Shown in pieces: positions 1 through 6,259 of a DNA stretch of 12,177 nucleotides. The position numbers and the translations under genes are program-made. This DNA is from Deferribacteraceae bacterium (lineage in GTDB: Bacteria; Chrysiogenota; Deferribacteres; Deferribacterales; JAISNW01). Each line of letters begins with the position of its first letter. Positions within the stretch are counted from its first letter, which is position 1. Under the pieces are notes generated by a model. The model searched no databases, had not been told where the DNA came from, and saw only the letters and a program-made list of their open reading frames with translations. The stretch is taken from contig JAITJJ010000084.1 of assembly GCA_031278965.1 (NCBI GenBank), positions 1 to 12,177 of the forward strand. Reading direction: 5' to 3'.

Positions 1-1
1 T

Positions 2-1381
2 GGAAACGGGGTTTATAAAGATATTTTTGATAATGCCTATTCGGGGCTTGCGGTTATAAGCCTTAAAGACGGGTCTATCCTCCTTGCAAACCCACGCGGG
101 GAGCTTATGCTGCGTGAAGGAGAGGGGGGTAAAGCGGAGGGAACCCCATTTTTTACACGAATCTCGGAAGTTTACCGTGAGCGGATTATAGATGAGCTTA
201 AAAATTCTGATTGTGTCAGCTATCAGCATGTGCGGCTTGCCGTCAATAACGCCGAGATATGGGTATCACTTTTTATTAAGCGTCTCTCGTCTTCCGCCGC
301 CCTTGCGTGCTTTTCCAATGTGGATAAATACGCAAACAGATATCTGCTCAACTTAAAAGAGTTAGAGGTTTCCTCTTTTATACTCAATAGTCTCCCTTCC
401 GCATTTATATTGACAGATATAAGCGGAACTGCTGTAAAAGCAAATATATCCGCCCAGATAATGTTAGGGTTGGCGTCAAAAGAGATTTTGGGGCGAACCG
501 GGGATGAACTCTTCCCTCCCCAACTTCACGCGGCGTTCTTTAAGGAAGATGCCGGCATATTAAGCGGAGAGATAAAATATTACAGCGGAGAACACTCTTT
601 TTCCATACGAGGGCAAGCGGAGAAGGTTTATCATATAAATAAGATTCCGAATATGGATGCATGCGGGGAAATACTTGGAGTTCTCTCTGTATTTGAAGAT
701 ATAACCGGATGGGTTTCAGGCGGCGGCGAACTCCCAGCTAAGGGCGGTATCGGCATTAAGAGGGAAGATGAGGTTCACTCATTTTTCCGCCGAAACGCCG
801 CGGAGCGCAAACGCCTTGACCGTTTCCGCTCCGCCCGATTGAACGGGATGGGGAATATCTTTAAATATCTGGCCGTCTTTTCTGAAAGCCGCTGCAGAGA
901 GATATTTGAAGCGGCGGAAAAGAACTCCGGCGGACGCCTAATTCAGAAATGTGCCCGTGACATATTAAACCTCTCCTATTTTGAGAGGATGTTTAAGTTT
1001 AATGAAACGCCTAAAACCTTCTCTCCCAACGTTCTGATAAAAACCTCCCTTAAACGCTTGGGAGTTGCAGCCTGTTTAACGGAAGACGCTGCCTCAAAAG
1101 ATATTATCCTGGAGGGTTATCCGGAGGAGCTGGAAGAGATTTTTACCAGAGTTATGGAGCAAATTTCGGAAGCTGCCGGGGAATTTGAGATCTCGCTTAC
1201 GGCGGACACCCTTGAATATACCGCCGCCTTCTCCTTCAAAGGAGGTGATTTGCAGGAAATGCCAGACAATGATATAATATTTTTATACTCTTCCCTCTTT
1301 ATTAAAGAGATTTTAGGAGAGATTTGGGAAACGGAATCCGCAGGCGGCAAAAATCTAATTAGGGTCCGGTTTGCAGTTTAA
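2..1381 (+). CDS. PAS-domain sensor protein with degenerate histidine-kinase-like C-terminus (5' end missing)
   Basis: The reading frame is open from the first bases of the window, so the gene starts upstream; the first internal ATG at 107 lies inside a PAS domain and is not the likely start. About 459 residues are visible. A first PAS domain spans roughly bases 14-290 (FDNAYSGLAVISLKDGSILL), and a second spans about 374-706 (ILNSLPSAFILTDISG, ending VLSVFEDITG). Bases about 800-1381 resemble a dimerisation helix plus HATPase domain. The end, FIKEILGEIWETESAGGK, aligns by eye with the last helix and strand of HATPases. However, the phospho-acceptor His, the N-box Asn and the DxGxG box are not recognisable. 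The protein was probably a cytoplasmic or membrane-tethered signal sensor; the missing N-terminus could hold membrane segments. The stop lies 25 bases before proS. The sensory role is confident; kinase activity is doubtful. Confidence 0.82.
   Translation, partial: GNGVYKDIFDNAYSGLAVISLKDGSILLANPRGELMLREGEGGKAEGTPFFTRISEVYRERIIDELKNSDCVSYQHVRLAVNNAEIWVSLFIKRLSSSAALACFSNVDKYANRYLLNLKELEVSSFILNSLPSAFILTDISGTAVKANISAQIMLGLASKEILGRTGDELFPPQLHAAFFKEDAGILSGEIKYYSGEHSFSIRGQAEKVYHINKIPNMDACGEILGVLSVFEDITGWVSGGGELPAKGGIGIKREDEVHSFFRRNAAERKRLDRFRSARLNGMGNIFKYLAVFSESRCREIFEAAEKNSGGRLIQKCARDILNLSYFERMFKFNETPKTFSPNVLIKTSLKRLGVAACLTEDAASKDIILEGYPEELEEIFTRVMEQISEAAGEFEISLTADTLEYTAAFSFKGGDLQEMPDNDIIFLYSSLFIKEILGEIWETESAGGKNLIRVRFAV
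1239..1249 (+). promoter_or_regulatory. Internal Shine-Dalgarno-like sequence inside the sensor gene
   Basis: AAGGAGGTGAT is complementary over 11 bases to the usual 3' end of 16S rRNA. It lies inside the sensor gene, directly before an in-frame TTG (1250) and 9 bases before an in-frame ATG at 1259. It could start a product of about 43 residues covering the end of the HATPase-like domain, or slow ribosomes. It may also be chance, because it encodes K-G-G-D in the sensor frame. Function is unproven. Confidence 0.3.
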
Positions 1382-1391
1382 ATTAAAGTTT

Positions 1392-1397
1392 GGGAGG
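1392..1397 (+). promoter_or_regulatory. Ribosome binding site of proS
   Basis: GGGAGG sits 9 bases before the ATG at 1407. It favours that ATG over the in-frame TTG at 1371, which lies inside the end of the sensor gene and would add 12 residues not expected in the family. Confidence 0.7.
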
Positions 1398-1406
1398 TTA
1401 ATATTA

Positions 1407-3104
1407 ATGAGAGTGAGCAATTTTTTTCTGAATACCGGACGGGAGGCGCCCTCTGAAGCGGAGGTTTTAAGTCATATTCTAATGGTGCGCGCGTTCATGA
1501 TCCGCAAGCTCGCCACGGGAATATTTACATATCTCCCTATGGGATATAGGGTAATCAGAAAGATAGAGCAGATAGTGCGGGAGTGTATGAACGAGGAGGG
1601 GGCGATAGAGCTCTTGATGCCCGCCGTTCAACCTTCGGAGATATGGGAAGAGAGCGGGCGTTGGAATAAATTCGGCAAAGAGCTCCTTCGCTTTAAAGAT
1701 CGGCATGGGAGAGACTACTGTATGGGTCCGACCCACGAGGAAGTTATAACCGAGATTGCAAGAAGTTTTATTAAATCGTATAAGCAGATGCCCGTAAACC
1801 TCTATCACATTCAAGGGAAGTTTCGTGATGAGGTGCGCCCCCGTTTCGGCGTTATGAGGGCGCGGGAATTTATTATGAAAGATGCATATTCGTTTGATGT
1901 TGATGAAAAAGCCGCCGCCGTAAGCTATGAAAAGATGCGCAGAGCCTATTGCAAGATATTTGAACGCTGCGGGCTTAAATATAAGATGATAGATGCCGAC
2001 AGCGGTCCCATCGGCGGGGATCTTTCCAATGAGTTTATGGTTTTGGCACAAACCGGGGAAGACGCAGTTATAAGCTGCGATTCCTGCAATTATGCGGCAA
2101 ACCTTGAAAAAGCTGCCGCTCTCCCGATAGAACCGGAGGGCGTAATACCTCCCTCCGCCAAAGCGGCAGAAGTGATTACCCCCAATATGCACACGGTAAA
2201 AGATGTGGCGGACTTCTTAAAAGTCCCTGTTCAAGCGGTGGTAAAGACATTGATTCTAAAAATTGAGGATAACTTGGTTGCAGTGCTGGTGCGCGGCGAG
2301 CATGAGGTGAACCTTACAAAAGTAAAAAACTTCCTTCGGGCGCCCTTCGCGGAGTTGGCTGAAGCGGAGGATATTAAAGCTGTAAGCGGCGCTGTGGGTT
2401 TTTCCGGCCCAATCGGCCTTAAAATCCCTATATATGTTGATTATTCTGTGGAAAAACTTCCCGCCATGGTAGTTGGGGGGAACAAGAAGGATCTGCATAT
2501 AACTGGCGCAAGGCTGAACATAGATTTTAAGGCGGACGGCACCGGGGATTTCCGCGCCGCGATGCCGGGGGATAAATGCCCCAAGTGCGGCGGGCGCTAT
2601 ACCATAACCCGCGGGATAGAGGTAGGACATATATTCTATCTCGGCACCAAATACTCCAAGAGTATGAAGGCATATTTTACAGATGCGGACGGACTAAAAA
2701 AACCGATAGACATGGGGTGCTATGGGATTGGGGTTTCAAGGATAGCCGCCGCCGCCATAGAGCAGAACCACGATGATGCCGGAATAATCTGGCCAGCCCC
2801 GATAGCGCCGTTTGAGGCAGTGGTTTTTGCCTTAAACGCAAACTCACAGGAGATCTCCCGCGCGGCGGAAAAGATATATTCCGAGCTTATTGCGAAAGGG
2901 GTGGAGGCCATAATAGACGACCGTGATGAGAGGGCGGGAGTAAAACTCTCGGATGCCGACCTGATAGGGTATCCCGTGCGAATAACGGTGGGAGAGAAGA
3001 GTTATAAAAACGGGTGTGCAGAGATTAAGCTGCGGAGAGACAGCGGGATTTTAACGGTTAAATTGGCGGAGGTTGCAGGCAAGGTTAAAGAGTTGCTGGG
3101 TTAA
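1407..3104 (+). CDS. proS: Prolyl-tRNA synthetase, bacterial type with editing insertion
   Basis: This enzyme charges tRNA-Pro with proline using ATP, in the cytoplasm. It is a class II synthetase of 565 residues, close to the roughly 570 of the E. coli enzyme, so it looks complete. The TxE loop GPTHEE is at residues 107-112, and motif 2 (RPRFGVMRAREF) is at about 144-155. The YbaK-like editing domain inserted between motifs 2 and 3 is at about 225-385; it includes HTVKDVADFL and should remove mischarged alanine. Motif 3 (GCYGIGVSR) is at 437-445, and the anticodon-binding domain fills the last 105 residues. Two CxxC pairs (CDSC near 224, CPKC near 391) flank the editing insertion, as in many bacterial ProRS. 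The ATG at 1407 is chosen for its GGGAGG ribosome site. The stop overlaps the convergent methyltransferase stop by 4 bases. Confidence 0.97.
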   Translation: MRVSNFFLNTGREAPSEAEVLSHILMVRAFMIRKLATGIFTYLPMGYRVIRKIEQIVRECMNEEGAIELLMPAVQPSEIWEESGRWNKFGKELLRFKDRHGRDYCMGPTHEEVITEIARSFIKSYKQMPVNLYHIQGKFRDEVRPRFGVMRAREFIMKDAYSFDVDEKAAAVSYEKMRRAYCKIFERCGLKYKMIDADSGPIGGDLSNEFMVLAQTGEDAVISCDSCNYAANLEKAAALPIEPEGVIPPSAKAAEVITPNMHTVKDVADFLKVPVQAVVKTLILKIEDNLVAVLVRGEHEVNLTKVKNFLRAPFAELAEAEDIKAVSGAVGFSGPIGLKIPIYVDYSVEKLPAMVVGGNKKDLHITGARLNIDFKADGTGDFRAAMPGDKCPKCGGRYTITRGIEVGHIFYLGTKYSKSMKAYFTDADGLKKPIDMGCYGIGVSRIAAAAIEQNHDDAGIIWPAPIAPFEAVVFALNANSQEISRAAEKIYSELIAKGVEAIIDDRDERAGVKLSDADLIGYPVRITVGEKSYKNGCAEIKLRRDSGILTVKLAEVAGKVKELLG

Positions 3105-3658
3105 TTTTTTTCAAATAATACCGCCCTGCTAAACCGTATCTTTACCATATTGATCGCATTGAAGCCGTTATCCTGAAAAAGCTGAACGGACTTGCCAAAC
3201 TCCTTTTTACTGACGTGAATATAAGGTTCGGTCAATAATATACTGCATCCGGCTTTGCATACCCTCTTTAACTCTTTTAAGAAGGTATCTTTATTCCGGA
3301 TTTCGTGAAACATCCAGAATAGATTTACGAAGTCAAACTCTTCTTGAAGGTTGAAATCTTTGCCATCGTAAAGATGCGTGATAACATTTGAGTAACCGCC
3401 CTTTACGGCTCTTTTTTGCAGAATATCAAGCATCTTTTTTTGAATATCCAGTGCGTAAACAATTCCGTCCGGTTTAATAAGCGCTGCAAGGGGGAATGTG
3501 CAATATCCGCGCCCCGGACCTATATCCAACACTCTAAAGCCGGCTTTAACAAGGGGGGTTAAAAAATCAAACGGCTTCTGAAACCGCTCACGGATAATAT
3601 TGTCAAAAACGGGACAAAACCACCACGGACACGCGCTTATACATGTTTTTTCTCTCAT
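3101..3658 (-). CDS. Class I SAM-dependent methyltransferase
   Basis: This is a cytoplasmic S-adenosylmethionine-dependent methyltransferase of the Methyltransf_11/31 fold; its substrate is unknown. Counted from the GTG at 3670, motif I is VLDIGPGRGY at about 47-56 and the ribose-binding acidic residue is D75 in VYALD. The next strand is DFVNLFWMFHEI near 113-124, and the post-strand motif is VCKAGCSILLTEP near 137-149. The N-terminal CPWWFCPVFDN is a recurring opening in a branch of small methyltransferases that I recall, so little is missing there. I take the ATG at 3658 (185 residues); a GTG at 3670 adds four residues and is also possible. Neither has a strong ribosome site. The frame stays open a further 22 codons upstream without a standard strong start. 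The gene is convergent with proS, divergent from the ATPase gene, and not obviously linked to either. The fold is secure; the role is unknown. Confidence 0.85.
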   Translation of the reverse strand: MREKTCISACPWWFCPVFDNIIRERFQKPFDFLTPLVKAGFRVLDIGPGRGYCTFPLAALIKPDGIVYALDIQKKMLDILQKRAVKGGYSNVITHLYDGKDFNLQEEFDFVNLFWMFHEIRNKDTFLKELKRVCKAGCSILLTEPYIHVSKKEFGKSVQLFQDNGFNAINMVKIRFSRAVLFEKN

Positions 3659-3687
3659 TATTTTTCTCACGGCAAACTCTGCCGCAT

Positions 3688-3717
3688 AATATAACCTCTC
3701 AAGTGAAATACGGTCAA
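3688..3717 (-). promoter_or_regulatory. Candidate promoter of the methyltransferase gene
   Basis: On the minus strand, TTGACC (3717-3712) and TATATT (3693-3688) are separated by 18 bases, close to sigma-70 consensus. Transcription would begin near 3681, giving a leader of roughly 11 to 23 bases before the GTG (3670) or ATG (3658). Identified by sequence match only. Confidence 0.5.
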
Positions 3718-3745
3718 GAAAAAAAGAGGAGTCTGTTTATAACGA

Positions 3746-3759
3746 ATTGACTTGTCAAT
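3746..3759 (+). promoter_or_regulatory. Inverted repeat overlapping the ATPase promoter; possible operator
   Basis: ATTGAC-TT-GTCAAT has perfect 6-base arms around a 2-base spacer, and its right arm covers the -35 element TTGTCA. A dimeric repressor bound here would block the ATPase promoter and might also affect the divergent methyltransferase promoter. No regulator gene is seen nearby, and a 6-base-arm repeat can arise by chance in AT-rich DNA. Confidence 0.35.
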
Positions 3760-3780
3760 ATTTGCTGTGTTTGTTATATT
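3752..3780 (+). promoter_or_regulatory. Candidate promoter of the ATPase/partner cassette
   Basis: TTGTCA (3752-3757) and TATATT (3775-3780) are separated by exactly 17 bases, fitting a sigma-70 promoter. The start codon at 3799 follows after a short leader that carries GGAG at 3789-3792, 6 bases before the ATG. The alternative -35 TTGACT at 3747 would leave a 22-base spacer, which is too long. Confidence 0.6.
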
Positions 3781-3798
3781 CTGAGGACGGAGCACATA

Positions 3799-5058
3799 AT
3801 GGCTATAATAGAAGGCTTTAAAATAAAAAACTATGGGCCATTGAAAGAGATAACATTGGGAAAATTATGGAACAAGAAGACTGCCCCTTTAACCCCCATA
3901 ACAGTTGTAATAAGGAAAAATGGTGCGAGTAAAAGCACTTTATTTGACGCTTTCGGATTTCTCTCAGATTGTCTTATGATAGGCGTGGAAGAAGCCTGTG
4001 ATCTGCGCAACCGCGGCGGATATAAAAGACTCTGTTCGCAAGGTTCATCGGAACCGATTGAATTTGAAATATATTATAAAGAAAACCGGGAACGTCCGAT
4101 AACCTATAAAATTTCTATAGTTTTGGATGATAGTGAAAGGCCTTTTGTTCGCAAAGAGAGGTTGCGCCAGCGAAGAAAAGGGCAAGATTCCAGAGGCAGA
4201 CCATTTTCATTTTTAAGGCTTGAGGATGGCAAAGGCATTATTTGGAAGGACGAACATGCCGCCACTCAGGATAATGATAAAGACGGCATACAAACATTGA
4301 TCCAAAAATACAAAGAAACAGATGAAACAGAAAAAGTTGAATTGAGTGATAAACGCAATTTGGGGATAGCGGCGCTTGGATCATTGAAACAACACCCCCG
4401 TATCTCCGCATTTAGAAGATTCATTGAAGGGTGGTATCTTTCCTATTTTACACCAGACGCGGCGCGCAATCTGCCGCTGTCCGGTCCGCAAAAACATTTA
4501 AATTTTCATGGCGATAATCTCAGTAATGTAGTTCAGTTCATGGAAAGGGAACATCCTGAAAGATTTAATGAAATCTTGAACAACATCACTTCAAAAATCC
4601 CAGGCATTAATAGAATAGAAACGGAAAATTCTCCGGATGGGCGGTTCCTTATGAAGTTCAACGACAGAGGGTTTAAGGCTCCATTTTATGTGCAAAAGAT
4701 GTCAGACGGAACTTTAAAAGTATTTTCTTATTTACTCCTAATGCATAATCCGGTGCCGCCTCCGTTTCTTGGTATTGAAGAACCGGAAAACGGGCTTTAT
4801 CATAAGCTGCTTGAAACGCTTATCCAAGAGTTTAGAGCTTACACTGTTGAAAAAAACAGATCGCAGATATTTATGACAACACATCAACCCTATCTTGTTG
4901 ACGCTCTCTCCCCGGATGAAGCCTGGAGACTTAAAAAAGGAGAGGACGGTTTTTCTGTAATTCAACGTGCCAGTGATGATCTGGTAATTATTAATCTTGT
5001 GGCAGAAGGCTTGTCGCTTGGCAGTCTCTGGTATAGTGAATATTTGGATAAAGAATAA
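3799..5058 (+). CDS. AAA_21/OLD-like ATPase with mutated P-loop, defence-type
   Basis: This 419-residue protein has the ABC/SMC-like ATPase architecture of AAA_21 proteins, which often work in anti-phage modules with a nuclease-like partner. The start MAIIEGFKIKNYGPLKEI is typical. The Walker A region reads VVIRKNGASKST (residues 36-47), where the family has GKNGxGKST: the first glycine is R39 and the glycine before lysine is S44. The rest looks intact: a signature-like MSDGTL (301-306), Walker B FLGIEEPENGL (323-333), and the switch histidine in TTHQPYLVDAL (H362). The stop overlaps the next start by one base (TAATG), implying translational coupling. The region is visibly richer in A and T than proS or fmt, suggesting separate acquisition. 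ATP binding is probably impaired, so this may be a decaying gene. The function is inferred from family and context, not shown. Confidence 0.85.
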   Translation: MAIIEGFKIKNYGPLKEITLGKLWNKKTAPLTPITVVIRKNGASKSTLFDAFGFLSDCLMIGVEEACDLRNRGGYKRLCSQGSSEPIEFEIYYKENRERPITYKISIVLDDSERPFVRKERLRQRRKGQDSRGRPFSFLRLEDGKGIIWKDEHAATQDNDKDGIQTLIQKYKETDETEKVELSDKRNLGIAALGSLKQHPRISAFRRFIEGWYLSYFTPDAARNLPLSGPQKHLNFHGDNLSNVVQFMEREHPERFNEILNNITSKIPGINRIETENSPDGRFLMKFNDRGFKAPFYVQKMSDGTLKVFSYLLLMHNPVPPPFLGIEEPENGLYHKLLETLIQEFRAYTVEKNRSQIFMTTHQPYLVDALSPDEAWRLKKGEDGFSVIQRASDDLVIINLVAEGLSLGSLWYSEYLDKE

Positions 5059-5255
5059 TGCATTTTGTTTTTCTTGCTGAAGACCAGTCAAGCGCCAATT
5101 CATTGAAAATGTTAATACCGCAATTGATAGGCGATGGCGATACTTTTGCCGTTCACTCTTATCACGGCGGCGGGAGAGATGTTTCCAAATTTTTAAAAAC
5201 CGAACCCCGCAAACAAATATTTTTTGCCCGTTTGCCGGAACTTATCAGTGGCTAA
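5058..5255 (+). CDS. Truncated partner of the ATPase (DUF4276/TOPRIM-like N-terminus)
   Basis: This 65-residue frame begins MHFVFLAEDQSSANSLKML, matching from memory the opening of DUF4276/TOPRIM-like proteins that follow AAA_21 ATPases and are usually about 200 residues. The first strand with its acidic residues (E8, D9) and the region HSYHGGGRD are visible, and it ends in ARLPELISG at a TAA. The remaining catalytic core and C-terminus are absent, and no other frame in the 77 bases that follow clearly continues it. It is translationally coupled to the ATPase (TAATG). The fragment is most likely a non-functional remnant. Family assignment rests on recall of a short segment and is moderate. 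Confidence 0.6.
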   Translation: MHFVFLAEDQSSANSLKMLIPQLIGDGDTFAVHSYHGGGRDVSKFLKTEPRKQIFFARLPELISG

Positions 5256-5338
5256 TGTTGAATATAATAAATCGCCCGAGTTTTCAATATTTTAAAAATG
5301 CCTGTTTAAAATAACTGAACGGCAAAAATAAGGTGAAT
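5256..5338 (+). other. Short AT-rich gap between the ATPase cassette and fmt
   Basis: This AT-rich stretch has no clear gene. A shifted frame across the end of the truncated partner reads VANVEYNKSPEFSIF from about 5248 to a TAA near 5295, which may be debris of a lost gene end. No terminator hairpin is seen, so transcription from the cassette may run into fmt. Confidence 0.4.
5263..5268 (+). promoter_or_regulatory. Perfect -10 box (TATAAT) upstream of fmt
   Basis: TATAAT matches the consensus exactly and lies about 70 bases before the fmt start, but no convincing -35 element sits 16-18 bases upstream. It could supply fmt and the downstream operon with its own promoter independent of the ATPase cassette. 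Weak evidence. Confidence 0.3.
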
Positions 5339-6259
5339 ATGCGAATAATCTTTTTCGGCACTCCAGAGATTGCAGTTCCTCCGCTTGCGGCGCTTACAGC
5401 GGCGGGGTTTGACATCCCCCTTGTTATCTCTCAACCAGATAAGCCAAAGGGAAGGGGGAATATTGTTCACCCCACCCCCGTTAAAAAGTTTGCGGGGAAA
5501 CACGGAATAGAGGTTTATCAACCGGAAAAAATAAGGAATAATCCGGAAACTGAAGCTCTTTTAAAATCGCTGGAACCGGATTTTTTTGCAGTGGCGGCAT
5601 ACGGAAAGATACTCCCGCCCTCAATCCTTGCCATTCCAAAATACGCTCCGATAAATCTGCATTACTCCCTCCTCCCCGCGTATAGGGGGGCGGCTCCAGT
5701 GAATTGGGCAATCTTAAACGGGAATGAGTTCACGGGCGTTACCTCTATGAAAATGGACGAAGGGATGGATACCGGAGATATACTCCTTGCGGAGCGGGTA
5801 AAGATCGGCAAAAAAGACGCCGTCTTGCTGGGGGCAGAGCTTGCGGAAATCGGCGGGGCGCTCTTGGTGAAAACCATTAGAGAGTATAAATCCATAACCC
5901 CCGCGCCTCAGGGGGATAATGCAACCACTGCCCCTCTCCTAAATAAAGAGATGGGACTTATAGATTGGCGGGAAAGCGCGGTTGCAATTGAGCGGAAAAT
6001 CCGTGCATTCCTCCCTTGGCCATCCGCCTATACATACCTTGACGGACGCATTTTTAAGATTTTTGCGGCGGAAGCGGAGGATGAGGGGGTATGTCAAACT
6101 CAGGGGGAGATAAAAACGGTTGGGAAAACCTCTTTTGATGTTATGACGGGCGTAGGGATACTCCGCATAAACGAGGTGCAGTTGGAAGGAAAGCGGCGGA
6201 TGAGTGTCTGCGATTTTTTGGCGGGATATAAACTCAAAGCGGGAGATAAACTTGGCTAA
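5339..6259 (+). CDS. fmt: Methionyl-tRNA formyltransferase
   Basis: This enzyme transfers a formyl group from 10-formyltetrahydrofolate to the methionine on initiator tRNA, for translation initiation in the cytoplasm. The 306 residues match the family length of about 310. The N-terminal FFGTPEIAV and QPDKPKGRG (near 33-41) are family hallmarks. The catalytic Asn, His and Asp are all present: N106 and H108 in INLHYSLLPAYRGAAPVNW, and D144 in MDEGMDTGDI. The C-terminal tRNA-binding domain begins near residue 205 (LIDWRESAVAIERKIRAFLPWP). The ATG at 5339 is preferred over the in-frame GTG at 5333, because AAGG at 5330-5333 overlaps that GTG and leaves a 5-base spacing to the ATG. It ends inside the start of the DUF116 gene (8-base overlap), so the two are likely co-translated. 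Confidence 0.96.
   Translation: MRIIFFGTPEIAVPPLAALTAAGFDIPLVISQPDKPKGRGNIVHPTPVKKFAGKHGIEVYQPEKIRNNPETEALLKSLEPDFFAVAAYGKILPPSILAIPKYAPINLHYSLLPAYRGAAPVNWAILNGNEFTGVTSMKMDEGMDTGDILLAERVKIGKKDAVLLGAELAEIGGALLVKTIREYKSITPAPQGDNATTAPLLNKEMGLIDWRESAVAIERKIRAFLPWPSAYTYLDGRIFKIFAAEAEDEGVCQTQGEIKTVGKTSFDVMTGVGILRINEVQLEGKRRMSVCDFLAGYKLKAGDKLG
6241..6245 (+). promoter_or_regulatory. Ribosome binding site deciding the TTG start of the DUF116 gene
   Basis: GGGAG ends 6 bases before the TTG at 6252, inside the last codons of fmt. It supports that TTG over the in-frame start at 6204, which would overlap fmt by 56 bases and add residues that are just fmt read in another frame. Confidence 0.6.

Noticed and set aside
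1479..2192. Long 237-residue frame on the minus strand inside proS
   Set aside because: It is antisense to well-conserved ProRS motifs and shows no domain; a shadow of the real gene.
3671..3739. Methyltransferase frame stays open 22 codons upstream of its GTG, reading DRISLERLYYAAEFA before the start
   Set aside because: There is no ATG, GTG or TTG start with a ribosome site there. The CPWW opening of the family lies just after the chosen start, and a good promoter fits within this stretch.
3747..3752. TTGACT as the -35 box of the ATPase promoter
   Set aside because: The spacer to TATATT would be 22 bases; TTGTCA at 3752 gives exactly 17.
4738..5103. 121-residue minus-strand frame over the ATPase end
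   Set aside because: It is antisense to Walker B and switch motifs of the ATPase; no family recognised.
6204..6251. Longer start for the DUF116 gene at 6204
   Set aside because: The extra 16 residues are fmt read in another frame; TTG 6252 has a GGGAG site at proper spacing.
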